Shown: positions 54,839 to 62,779 of the stretch, piece by piece
Numbering within the stretch: position 1 is the first letter of the stretch
Layout of the letters: each line of letters begins with the position of its first letter
Assembly (NCBI RefSeq): GCF_016735495.2
Contig: NZ_JAERQY020000002.1
Span: forward strand, 434,001 to 498,000
Length of the DNA: 64,000 nt
Source of the DNA: Lysobacter sp. MMG2
GTDB lineage: Bacteria > Pseudomonadota > Gammaproteobacteria > Xanthomonadales > Xanthomonadaceae
Direction of reading: 5' to 3'
Made by a program: the position numbers and the translations under genes
The notes under the pieces: generated by a model
Databases searched by the model: none
Told to the model about the DNA's origin: nothing
What the model saw: only the letters and a program-made list of their open reading frames with translations

Positions 54839-57408
54839 TCAATGACGTCCTCTGCCGGCAGGGCCCGCAGGTTGTAGGTGTTGGCCATCGCCATGCCGTA
54901 GGCGCCGGCGTCGGCGACCAGCATCACGTCGCCTTCGAAGGTGTCGGCGGGCAGCGCGCGGCCGCGACCGATCACGTCGCTGCTCTCGCAGATCGGACCG
55001 ACCACGTCGAACACGGCCGAATCGCCGTCGCGGGACAGGTTGAAGATGCCGTGGTAGGCCTCGTACATCGCCGGTCGCATCAGCGCGTTCATGCCCGCAT
55101 CGCAGCCGATGCGGCGCACGCCGTCCTTCTCCACGACCTGCGTCACCGACAGCAGCAGCGCGCCGCTTTCGGCGACGAGGTAACGGCCCGGCTCGATCAC
55201 CAGCCCGTAGCGCGGATAGGCGGCCTTGATCTCCTCCAGCCCCGCACGCCACAGCGGCAGATCGAACTGCGGCGCTTCCGGCGTGTACGGGATCGGCAGG
55301 CCGCCACCGATGTCGATCGTCTCGATCGTGCCGATGCCGTCGGCCAGGCCCGCGAGGTGTGCATACACGCCGCGCCAGTGCTGCGGATCTTCGATGCCGC
55401 TGCCCAGGTGCGCGTGCAGGCCGCTGATGCGCACACCGAGCTTGCGCGCTTCCTCGACGAACGCGTCGAAGCGCGTCATCGGCAAGCCGAACTTGGCCGC
55501 CACGCCGCCGGTCTTCACCTTCTCGTGGTGACCGTCGCCGTGGCCCAGGTCGATGCGCAGCCAGATCGTGCGGTTGCGGAACACCTCCGGCCAGCGCTGC
55601 AGGGCCTCGATGTTGTCGAGCGTGACGATGATCCCGCGCGCGAACGCTGCTTCGTACTCTCGGCGCGGCGCGAAGCTCGGAGTGAACAGCACGCGGCTGG
55701 GCGTGATGTGCGGCAGCGTGGCGAAGACGTGTTCGAACTCGCCCTGCGACACGCACTCCAGCCCGAAGCCTTCGCCGACCAGCGTGCGCAGGATTTCCGG
55801 ATGCGGATTGGCCTTGATCGCGTAGAAGCAGCGATCGACCGCGCTGGTGACACTGAGCGAACGCGCGCGCTCGCGCACGGTGGCCAGGTCGTAGACATAG
55901 CGCGGCGTGCCCTGCTGCGCGAGCGACAGCAACGCATCACGACGCCCACGCCACCATGCCGGCGCACGCTGCGGCGCACCGAAGGCGATCTCGCGCCAGC
56001 TCGGGCCGAACACCGTCGCATCGCGCACCGGCATCGCGCGCGAGCGGATCAGCTCGGCGTGCAGGTGCGGCAGCAGGCCTTCGGCGTCGGTCTCGTCGAT
56101 GACGAACGTGAGGTTGAGGTCGTTGGACGACTGCGAGATCAGGTGCACGCGCTCGCGGCCGAACGTCGCCCAGATGTCGCTCAGGCGATGCAGCAGCGAA
56201 CGCATGCCGCGGCCGACCAGCGTGATGGCCGCGCACGGCGCGATCACCTTGACCCGGCAGATCTCGGCGAGGTCCGCGCTGAGCGCTTCCAGCACGTTCG
56301 TGGTCACCAGGTTCTCGCTCGGGTCGAGCGAGACGGTGACGTTGGTTTCCGACGAACCGATCAGGTCGATCGACAGGCCGTGGCGCTTGAAGCGTTCGAA
56401 CACGTCGGCCAGGAAGCCCACCTGCTGCCACATGCCGATGCTTTCCATCGACACCAGCACGATGCCGTTGCGGCGGCTGATGGCCTTGACGCCGGGCACG
56501 GTGGCCGCGGTCGCGTCGATGCGCGTGCCGGGCAGGTCCGGGCGTTCGGTGTCGAGGATGGCCATCGGCACGCCCGCGTCGCGGCACGGCGCGATCGAGC
56601 GCGGATGCAGCACCTTCGCGCCGGTCGTGGCGATTTCCTGCGCCTCGGCGTAATGCAGGCGTGTGAGCAGGCGCGCCTCGGGCACGTCGCGCGGGTTGGC
56701 GCTGAACATGCCCGGGACATCGGTCCAGATCTCCACGCGCTGCGCCTTCAGCAATGCACCGAAGTACGCCGCCGAGGTGTCCGAACCGCCACGCCCCAGG
56801 ATCGCCGTGCCGCCGTCGCCGTGGCGCGAGATGAAGCCCTGCGTGATCAGCATCGGCGAGGCTTGCGTGGAGAAACGCTCGCCGAAACCGTCGCCGTCCA
56901 GGCGGCAGTTCACCGACAATCGCTGCGCCCATGCGCTGGCGTTGGGCAGCGACACCGCGTCGAGCCAGTTGCGCGCATCGCACCAGCCCATGTCGTGACC
57001 CTGCGTGCGCAAGTAGGCGGCGCCGAGCGTGGACGAGAGCAGCTCGCCCTGGGCCAGCACTTCGGCCTGCCAGTCGAGCGGACACGTCGCTGCGCGCGCG
57101 TCCGTCGCCAGCGACTGCAACGCGGCCAGGCGCTCGCCAAGCACGGCATCCGGGTCCAGATCGAGTTCGGCACAGAACGCGCGGTGGCGCTCGACCAGCG
57201 CCTCGATGCGCGACTGGAGGCCGTCGCCATTGGCGATGGCCTGCAACTCGTTGGTGACACCCGACAGTGCGGACACCACCACCAGCACGCGCACGCCTTC
57301 CTCGGACATGCGTTTTCCGGCGAGGCGTCCGATGGTGTCCCAGCGGTTCCGGCGAGACACCGATGTGCCGCCGAACTTGAGTACTACCCAGCGATTCGCT
57401 TCCGCCAC
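54835..57408 (-). CDS. lysAC: Bifunctional aspartate kinase/diaminopimelate decarboxylase
   Basis: 857 residues from GTG 57408, which follows GAGGA (MAEANRWVVLKFGGTS). The kinase half (about 1-490) has KFGGTS (11-16), GRGGSDTSAAYFGALL and two ACT-type regions (MESIGMWQQVGFLADVF, RVHLISQSSNDLNLTFVID). The PLP decarboxylase half has Lys532 (CFYAIKANPHPE), HLGSG, DIGGG, EPGRYLVAE and GPICESSD. It makes aspartyl phosphate and converts meso-DAP to lysine, the pathway ends joined in one protein. The frame is open from 57486, 26 codons upstream. Confidence 0.94.
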   Translation of the reverse strand: MAEANRWVVLKFGGTSVSRRNRWDTIGRLAGKRMSEEGVRVLVVVSALSGVTNELQAIANGDGLQSRIEALVERHRAFCAELDLDPDAVLGERLAALQSLATDARAATCPLDWQAEVLAQGELLSSTLGAAYLRTQGHDMGWCDARNWLDAVSLPNASAWAQRLSVNCRLDGDGFGERFSTQASPMLITQGFISRHGDGGTAILGRGGSDTSAAYFGALLKAQRVEIWTDVPGMFSANPRDVPEARLLTRLHYAEAQEIATTGAKVLHPRSIAPCRDAGVPMAILDTERPDLPGTRIDATAATVPGVKAISRRNGIVLVSMESIGMWQQVGFLADVFERFKRHGLSIDLIGSSETNVTVSLDPSENLVTTNVLEALSADLAEICRVKVIAPCAAITLVGRGMRSLLHRLSDIWATFGRERVHLISQSSNDLNLTFVIDETDAEGLLPHLHAELIRSRAMPVRDATVFGPSWREIAFGAPQRAPAWWRGRRDALLSLAQQGTPRYVYDLATVRERARSLSVTSAVDRCFYAIKANPHPEILRTLVGEGFGLECVSQGEFEHVFATLPHITPSRVLFTPSFAPRREYEAAFARGIIVTLDNIEALQRWPEVFRNRTIWLRIDLGHGDGHHEKVKTGGVAAKFGLPMTRFDAFVEEARKLGVRISGLHAHLGSGIEDPQHWRGVYAHLAGLADGIGTIETIDIGGGLPIPYTPEAPQFDLPLWRAGLEEIKAAYPRYGLVIEPGRYLVAESGALLLSVTQVVEKDGVRRIGCDAGMNALMRPAMYEAYHGIFNLSRDGDSAVFDVVGPICESSDVIGRGRALPADTFEGDVMLVADAGAYGMAMANTYNLRALPAEDVIE

Positions 57409-57593
57409 CGCAAATGTCCTCGTGATGATGATGGGTTGGTTGGAGATGAAGAATGGTTCAGTCGTTACGGCCGAAACCATGCCCACGCGCGGCGCGCGCA
57501 GGACCTAGAATGGCGCCCCTCGCCGGCACTGGCGAGTAACGCGGCCGTAAACTCCGCAAGTTTAGTCGAATAATCCGCTCGGACCCCCGCCGA

Positions 57594-58475
57594 ATGACGC
57601 TTCGCCGCTATCTGCAACTCGACGTGTTCGCCGACCGGCCCGGCGCCGGCAACCCGCTGGCCGTCGTGCTGGACGCCAACGGCCTGGACGACGCCCGCAT
57701 GCAGGCCATCGCCCGCTGGACGCGACTGCCTGAAACCACGTTCGTTTTCCCGCCCACGCAGCCCGGCGCGGCCTACCGCGTGCGCATGTTCAGCCCGCGC
57801 CGCGAGGTGCCTTTCGCCGGGCATCCGAGCGTGGGCACCGCCCACGTGGTGCTCGAGGCCGGACTGGCCCAGGCCGTGGAAGGCCACGTGGTGCAGGAAG
57901 GTGCGGTCGGCCTGCTGCCATTGGCGGTCGAAGGCGAGGGTTCGGCGCGCACGATCTCGGTACGCACGCCGCGCGCGCGGGTGGTGGAGATAGCCGAGGC
58001 CGGCGATGCCCGTCTGGCCGCGGCGCTCGCCGGGCTGGCCCCGGGCGCCTTGCCGTCGGCGCTGATGGACGGCGGACGACGCTGGTGGCTGGCCGAAGTC
58101 GCAAGCGAAGCCGCGCTGCGCGGCGCGACGCCGGACTGGGACGCCATTGCGCAGCTGGCCGATTCCACCGAGACGATGGGCCTGTGCGCGTTCGCGCGCG
58201 CGGATGCGGGCAACGGCTACGACCTGGTCGTGCGCGCCTTCGTCGGCGCGCCGGCGCGGTTCGAGGACGCGGCTTCGGGCGCGGCTAACGCCACGCTCGC
58301 CGCGTGGCTCAAGCACAACGACGCCCTGCCCGGGCGTGACGGGCGCTACACCGTGAGCCAGGGCCGCGAGGTGGGCTTCGATGCGCGTCTGCAACTGCGC
58401 GTGGACGAGGACGGCGAGGTGTGGTCCGGCGGGCAGGTCTGCAACGTGGTGCGCGGGACGATCGACTGGGCGTGA
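57594..58475 (+). CDS. PhzF family isomerase/epimerase
   Basis: 293 residues. RRYLQLDVFADRPGAGNPLAVVLD at the N-terminus, catalytic Glu47 in TRLPETTFVFPP, PFAGHPSVGTAHVVLE and DAASGAANATLAAWL are PhzF signatures. The fold is of diaminopimelate-epimerase type; members isomerise varied small acids, so the substrate is open. No phenazine genes are nearby. It is divergent from lysAC. Confidence 0.92.
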   Translation: MTLRRYLQLDVFADRPGAGNPLAVVLDANGLDDARMQAIARWTRLPETTFVFPPTQPGAAYRVRMFSPRREVPFAGHPSVGTAHVVLEAGLAQAVEGHVVQEGAVGLLPLAVEGEGSARTISVRTPRARVVEIAEAGDARLAAALAGLAPGALPSALMDGGRRWWLAEVASEAALRGATPDWDAIAQLADSTETMGLCAFARADAGNGYDLVVRAFVGAPARFEDAASGAANATLAAWLKHNDALPGRDGRYTVSQGREVGFDARLQLRVDEDGEVWSGGQVCNVVRGTIDWA

Positions 58476-58481
58476 GCCCGC

Positions 58482-59102
58482 TTACTCCGGCGTGACGTCC
58501 ACCCGCACACGGATCCGGTCGCCCGGGTCGTAGTTCGTGCGCGTGGTGTAGGTGCGGCCTGCGTATTCGTACGTGACGTCATAGGCGCGCACGTCGCGCG
58601 TGCCGTCTTCGCGCGAGTAGTAGCCGTCGCCCTCGTACACCGGATCGCACACGCGCACCATGCCGGTGCGTTGACGCTGGCTCTCGTCGTAGATCTGGCG
58701 GCCGGCCATGCCGCCCACCATCGAGCCGATCGCCGAGGTCGCATAGCGCGCACTTCCGCCGCCGACCTGGCTTCCGACCGCTGCGCCAACGATGGTGCCG
58801 ACGATCGTGGAGACGGTGCGGCCGGTCTCGCTGCCGCCGGTGGGGCGACGGTAGCCGCCGTAGGGATCGTAGTAGCCGTCTTCGCGGTACGGATCGCTGC
58901 CGACATAGGTCGGGCGTTCGTAGCAGCGTTGCGGCGGCGCGGGAGCGGCGCTGGAGTAGGAATCGAACACCGGATCGACGCGGACCACACGCGCGTAGTC
59001 GCTGCTGCTGGTGGAGCCGTAGCGCGGGTAGGACTGGGCGTACGCCGAACCGCATGCGATGGCGGCGGCCAGCGCGACGGGGATGGCGATCAGGCGGTTC
59101 AT
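58482..59102 (-). CDS. Glycine-zipper 2TM domain envelope protein
   Basis: 206 residues from ATG 59102 with a signal peptide ending near CGSAYAQ. A Tyr/Pro/Ser-rich region (about 23-85) precedes the glycine zipper (STIVGTIVGAAVGSQVGG, AIGSMVGGMAGRQIYD, about 96-135). A C-terminal beta part follows (RVCDPVYEG, YDVTYEYAGRTYTTRTNYDPGDRIRVRVDV). It is a likely outer-membrane-associated structural protein. It converges with phzF (6-bp gap). Confidence 0.87.
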   Translation of the reverse strand: MNRLIAIPVALAAAIACGSAYAQSYPRYGSTSSSDYARVVRVDPVFDSYSSAAPAPPQRCYERPTYVGSDPYREDGYYDPYGGYRRPTGGSETGRTVSTIVGTIVGAAVGSQVGGGSARYATSAIGSMVGGMAGRQIYDESQRQRTGMVRVCDPVYEGDGYYSREDGTRDVRAYDVTYEYAGRTYTTRTNYDPGDRIRVRVDVTPE

Positions 59103-59203
59103 GGGGTGGCTCCGGGGCCGGGATGGCATGCGCGCATCGTCCGGCCGGCGCGGGCAATGCACGCTGAATCCTGGCGTTCAGATTCGCGCGCCGCGCGCGG
59201 GGT

Positions 59204-59896
59204 TCACGGCGCCGCGAGCCAGGCGGCCACCTGCGCCGCGACGCTTGCGGCGTCACGCCCGAGCAACGGCCCGACATGCCCGGGCGATGCCACGCGCAGG
59301 AGGTCCGCGCCCCAGGCACGGGCCAGCTCGGCGGTGACGTCGGGCGGGACATCCTCGTCCTGCACCGACGCGATGCACAGCGTGCGGCAGAGCGGCGCGT
59401 CCATGACCAGACCGCCGTGGGCCTGCCGCAGCACGGCGCCGGATTCGTCGCGCCAGCGGCGGAAGGCGAACAACGCCGTCGCGTCGTCGGAATCGGGCAG
59501 CGCGCGGCGGGTCGATGCCAAGCGGGCGTCGCGGCCCCAGGGCACGCGGTCGGGCCAATCGCGCGCAGGGAGATCGTCGGCCCACGGCGCCGGTGGCAGG
59601 GGATTCACCAGCACCAGCGCATCGGCCGCGTCGGCGCAGGCCATGGCCAGAAGGCCGCCGAGGCTGGCGCCCACCAGCGCGCGCGGGCGCGGCATGGCCT
59701 CCAGCGCGACGCGGACCTGGGCGGCGTAGTCGTCGAAGCCGGTGGCCTCCAGGCCCTCTGCCGCCGGTTGCAGGTCCGGCGCGTCCGCGCGCAGGCCGCG
59801 GGCGGCGAACACGCCCCGCCACACGTTCCATTCCCAACCGCCACCGCCCGCGCCATGCACCAGCACGGCGCGGCCGATCCCCCGCCCGGCTGCCAT
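59204..59896 (-). CDS. Alpha/beta hydrolase
   Basis: 230 residues, no signal peptide. The oxyanion motif HGAGGGGWEW (14-23), nucleophile Ser78 in VGASLGGLLAM, an acid in VQDEDVPPDV and His in SPGHVGPLLG give a complete triad. Small esterase or lipase-like; substrate unknown. It lies 9 bp after the OsmC gene, probably co-transcribed. Confidence 0.85.
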   Translation of the reverse strand: MAAGRGIGRAVLVHGAGGGGWEWNVWRGVFAARGLRADAPDLQPAAEGLEATGFDDYAAQVRVALEAMPRPRALVGASLGGLLAMACADAADALVLVNPLPPAPWADDLPARDWPDRVPWGRDARLASTRRALPDSDDATALFAFRRWRDESGAVLRQAHGGLVMDAPLCRTLCIASVQDEDVPPDVTAELARAWGADLLRVASPGHVGPLLGRDAASVAAQVAAWLAAP

Positions 59897-59905
59897 CCGT
59901 TCCGG

Positions 59906-60337
59906 TCAGCCCAGCGTGGCCTGCACCGTCACCGGCACCGACAGCGCGCGCGAGATCACGCAACCGGCCTTGGCCGCGTCGATGAACTGCTTGAACTGCG
60001 CCTCGTCGATGGGCGCCTTGGCGGAGACGACCAGGTTGACGCCGGTGACCGTCGGCCCGGGGTCCGCACCCGGCTCCATCGTCACTTCGGCACGGGTCTG
60101 GATGGTGTCCGGCGTGACGCCGGCCTTGGTCATCACCGCCGACAGCGCCATCGAGAAGCACCCGGCGTGCGCGGCGGCCAGCAGTTCCTCGGGATTGGTG
60201 CCGTTCTCATCGCCGAATCGGGTCTTGAAGGAGTAGTTCTGGTCCGCGAACAGCCCGCTCTGCGGCGTGCTCATGCTGCCCTTTCCGCCTTGCAAGTCGC
60301 CGTGCCAGACCGCATCGGCAATGCGCTTGAACGCCAT
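59906..60337 (-). CDS. osmC: OsmC family peroxiredoxin
   Basis: 143 residues from ATG 60337 (MAFKRIADAVWHGDLQGGKG). The two reactive cysteines are in EELLAAAHAGCFSMAL and DAAKAGCVISRAL, and NGTNPEELLAAAH is the family motif. OsmC/Ohr proteins reduce organic and inorganic hydroperoxides; the SGLF-type N-terminus favours OsmC over Ohr. Upstream in-frame codons to 60604 are not convincing. Confidence 0.93.
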   Translation of the reverse strand: MAFKRIADAVWHGDLQGGKGSMSTPQSGLFADQNYSFKTRFGDENGTNPEELLAAAHAGCFSMALSAVMTKAGVTPDTIQTRAEVTMEPGADPGPTVTGVNLVVSAKAPIDEAQFKQFIDAAKAGCVISRALSVPVTVQATLG

Positions 60338-60646
60338 GACGCTCTCCATCGTGGGGTGAAGGACGGCCAGCCTAGCGCGGCGTCCGTTAGGCGCGCATGG
60401 CGATTCGTGCGAGGTTCGCCCGGCCCCGCCTTCACGCGCGTCTTCACATGCCGAAGGAAAAAACCGCAGCGATCCGCACTTCGCGCCCTTGCGCGCTTGA
60501 CCACCCCAGCCCCTTGCGCGAGGCTTTCGCTCCCGGCCCCCGCCGGCACCCGCCATGACCGCCCGCCGAGCGCCACCGCTTCGGCGCGAAGCGCGGACAG
60601 CCATGACGGCCTTCCCACCCTAAGGAATTCAGGGAGAAGTCCGCTC

Positions 60647-62689
60647 ATGTCCTACAGCACACAATCCATCCGCAACGTGGCCCTGGCAGGCCACCCCGGC
60701 GCCGGCAAAACCACGCTTTTCGAAGCCCTGCTGCAGGCCGGCGGCGCACTCCAGACGGCAGGCACCATCGAACGCGGCAGCACCGTCTCCGACTTCGACC
60801 CGATCGAGAAACAGCGCGGCCACTCCATCGACGCCGCCATCGCCAGCATCGACCATGCAGGCATCCACGTGAACCTGATCGACACCCCCGGCTACCCGGA
60901 TTTCCGCGGGCCGGCATTGTCGGCGCTGGGCGCGGTGGAGACGGTGGCGATCGTCGTCGACGCCGCCAGCGGCGTGGAGTACGGCACGCGCCGGATGATG
61001 GAGTACGCCAAGGGGCGCAATCTGTGCCGCGTCATCGTCGTCAACAAGATCGACCACGAAGGCGTCGCGCTGGACGGCGTCCTGGCCGATCTGCGCGAGA
61101 CCTTCGGCCCCGAATGCCTCCCGCTCAACCTGCCCGCCGATGGCGGCAAACGCGTGGTCGACTGCCTGATCAACCCGCAGGGCGACAGCGACTTCGGTCC
61201 GGTCGCCGACTGGCACCAGAAGATCATCGACCAGATCGTCGAGATCAACGAAACGGTGATGGAGCACTACCTCGACGTCGGCGAAGACGGCCTGTCCGGT
61301 GAGGAACTGCACGACGCCTTCGAGCAATGCCTGCGCGAGGGCCACCTCGTCCCGGTGCTGTTCTGCTCGGCGCGCACGGGCGCGGGTGTGAAGGAGCTGC
61401 TCGACGTGGCCGAACGCTGGTTCCCCAATCCGGCCGAGGCCAACGCGCCGCCGTTCGAGAAAGGCCCGGAGCGCGCACGCATCGAAGCCGTGCCGGACGC
61501 GAAGGCGCACGTGCTGGCCGATGTGTTCAAGGTGGTCAACGACCCCTTCGTCGGCAAGCTCGGCATCTTCCGCATCTACCAGGGGCTGGTGAAGAAGGAC
61601 ACGCAGCTGTTCGTGGACGACGGCAAGAAGCCGTTCAAGGTCGGCCATCTGTTCAAGCTGCGCGGCAAGGATCACATCGAGATCGAGCAGGCGATTCCCG
61701 GCGACATCGCCGCCGTGGCGAAGGTGGAGGAGCTGCATTTCGACGCCGTGCTGCACGACAGCCACGACGAAGACCAGATCCGCCTGGCGCCGCTGGACTT
61801 TCCCAAGCCGATGTTCGGACTGGCCGTGGAAGCGGCGAGCAAGGGCCAGGAGCAGAAGCTCGCCACCGCGCTGCACAAGCTCGGCGAAGAGGATCCCTGC
61901 TTCGTCGTCGAGCACGAGGCCGAGACGAACGAAACGGTCATCCGCGGCCTGTCCGACCTGCACCTGCGCATCAACCTGGAACGGTTGAAGGACCGCTACG
62001 GCGTGGAAGTCACCTCGCGCCCGCCGCGCATCGCCTACCGCGAAACCGTCAGCGGCAAGGCCGAGGGCCATCATCGCCACAAGAAGCAGACCGGCGGCGC
62101 GGGCCAGTTCGGCGAGGTGTTCCTGCGCATCGAACCGCTGCCGCGCGGCGGCGGCTTCGAGTTCGTCGACGAAGTGAAGGGTGGCACCATCCCCGGCCAG
62201 TTCATGCCGGCGGTGGAGAAAGGCGTGCGCCAGGTGCTGCGCAGCGGCGCGGTGGCCGGCTATCCGATCCAGGACGTGCGCGTGGTCGTCTACGACGGCA
62301 AGCATCATCCGGTGGACAGCAAGGAAGTGGCGTTCGTCGCGGCGGGCAAGAAGGCGTTCCTCGATGCGATCGGCAAGGCGCGGCCGCAGGTGCTGGAGCC
62401 GATCGTCGAGCTGGAAGTCAGCGCGCCGGAGCAGCACATGGGCGACGTCAGCGGCGGGCTGGCCAGCAAGCGCGCGCGCATCAGCGGTACCGACAGCGTG
62501 CGCGGAAGCGAGATCGTGGTGAAGGCGCATGTCCCGCTGTCGGAGCTGGAAGGCTACGCGGCCGAACTCAAATCGGTGACCGCCGGACGCGGCCGGTATT
62601 CGCTGGATTTCAGCCACTACGAGCCCGTTCCGGCCAACGTGCAGCAAAAGCTCGTGGAGGCCTACAAGCCGCGGCACGACGAGGACTGA
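60647..62689 (+). CDS. Elongation factor G-like GTPase (EF-G-2 type)
   Basis: 680 residues. G1 GHPGAGKTT (15-23), switch I with RGHSI (57-61), G3 DTPGYPDF (79-86) and NKID (133-136) are followed by domains II-V of EF-G (RIAYRETVSGKAEGHHRHKKQTGGAGQFGEV, APEQHMGDVSGGLASKRARI). Canonical EF-G has RGITI and DTPGHVDF, so the switch-II His is Tyr83 here. That is the mark of the EF-G-2 paralogue class, whose job in translation is not settled. GGGAGA-like ribosome site upstream. Confidence 0.9.
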   Translation: MSYSTQSIRNVALAGHPGAGKTTLFEALLQAGGALQTAGTIERGSTVSDFDPIEKQRGHSIDAAIASIDHAGIHVNLIDTPGYPDFRGPALSALGAVETVAIVVDAASGVEYGTRRMMEYAKGRNLCRVIVVNKIDHEGVALDGVLADLRETFGPECLPLNLPADGGKRVVDCLINPQGDSDFGPVADWHQKIIDQIVEINETVMEHYLDVGEDGLSGEELHDAFEQCLREGHLVPVLFCSARTGAGVKELLDVAERWFPNPAEANAPPFEKGPERARIEAVPDAKAHVLADVFKVVNDPFVGKLGIFRIYQGLVKKDTQLFVDDGKKPFKVGHLFKLRGKDHIEIEQAIPGDIAAVAKVEELHFDAVLHDSHDEDQIRLAPLDFPKPMFGLAVEAASKGQEQKLATALHKLGEEDPCFVVEHEAETNETVIRGLSDLHLRINLERLKDRYGVEVTSRPPRIAYRETVSGKAEGHHRHKKQTGGAGQFGEVFLRIEPLPRGGGFEFVDEVKGGTIPGQFMPAVEKGVRQVLRSGAVAGYPIQDVRVVVYDGKHHPVDSKEVAFVAAGKKAFLDAIGKARPQVLEPIVELEVSAPEQHMGDVSGGLASKRARISGTDSVRGSEIVVKAHVPLSELEGYAAELKSVTAGRGRYSLDFSHYEPVPANVQQKLVEAYKPRHDED

Positions 62690-62779
62690 GCGCGTTCGAC
62701 GCCGGCACCGCGGACAACGCGATGCCGGCTTCACGCGGTTGTGGCCACTCTGTGCGCTCCGCCCCCGGGGAACGCGCCG

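Noticed and set aside
57594-58475. Diaminopimelate epimerase (dapF) next to lysAC
   Set aside because: The Glu-based PhzF motif is present and the two catalytic cysteines of DapF are absent.
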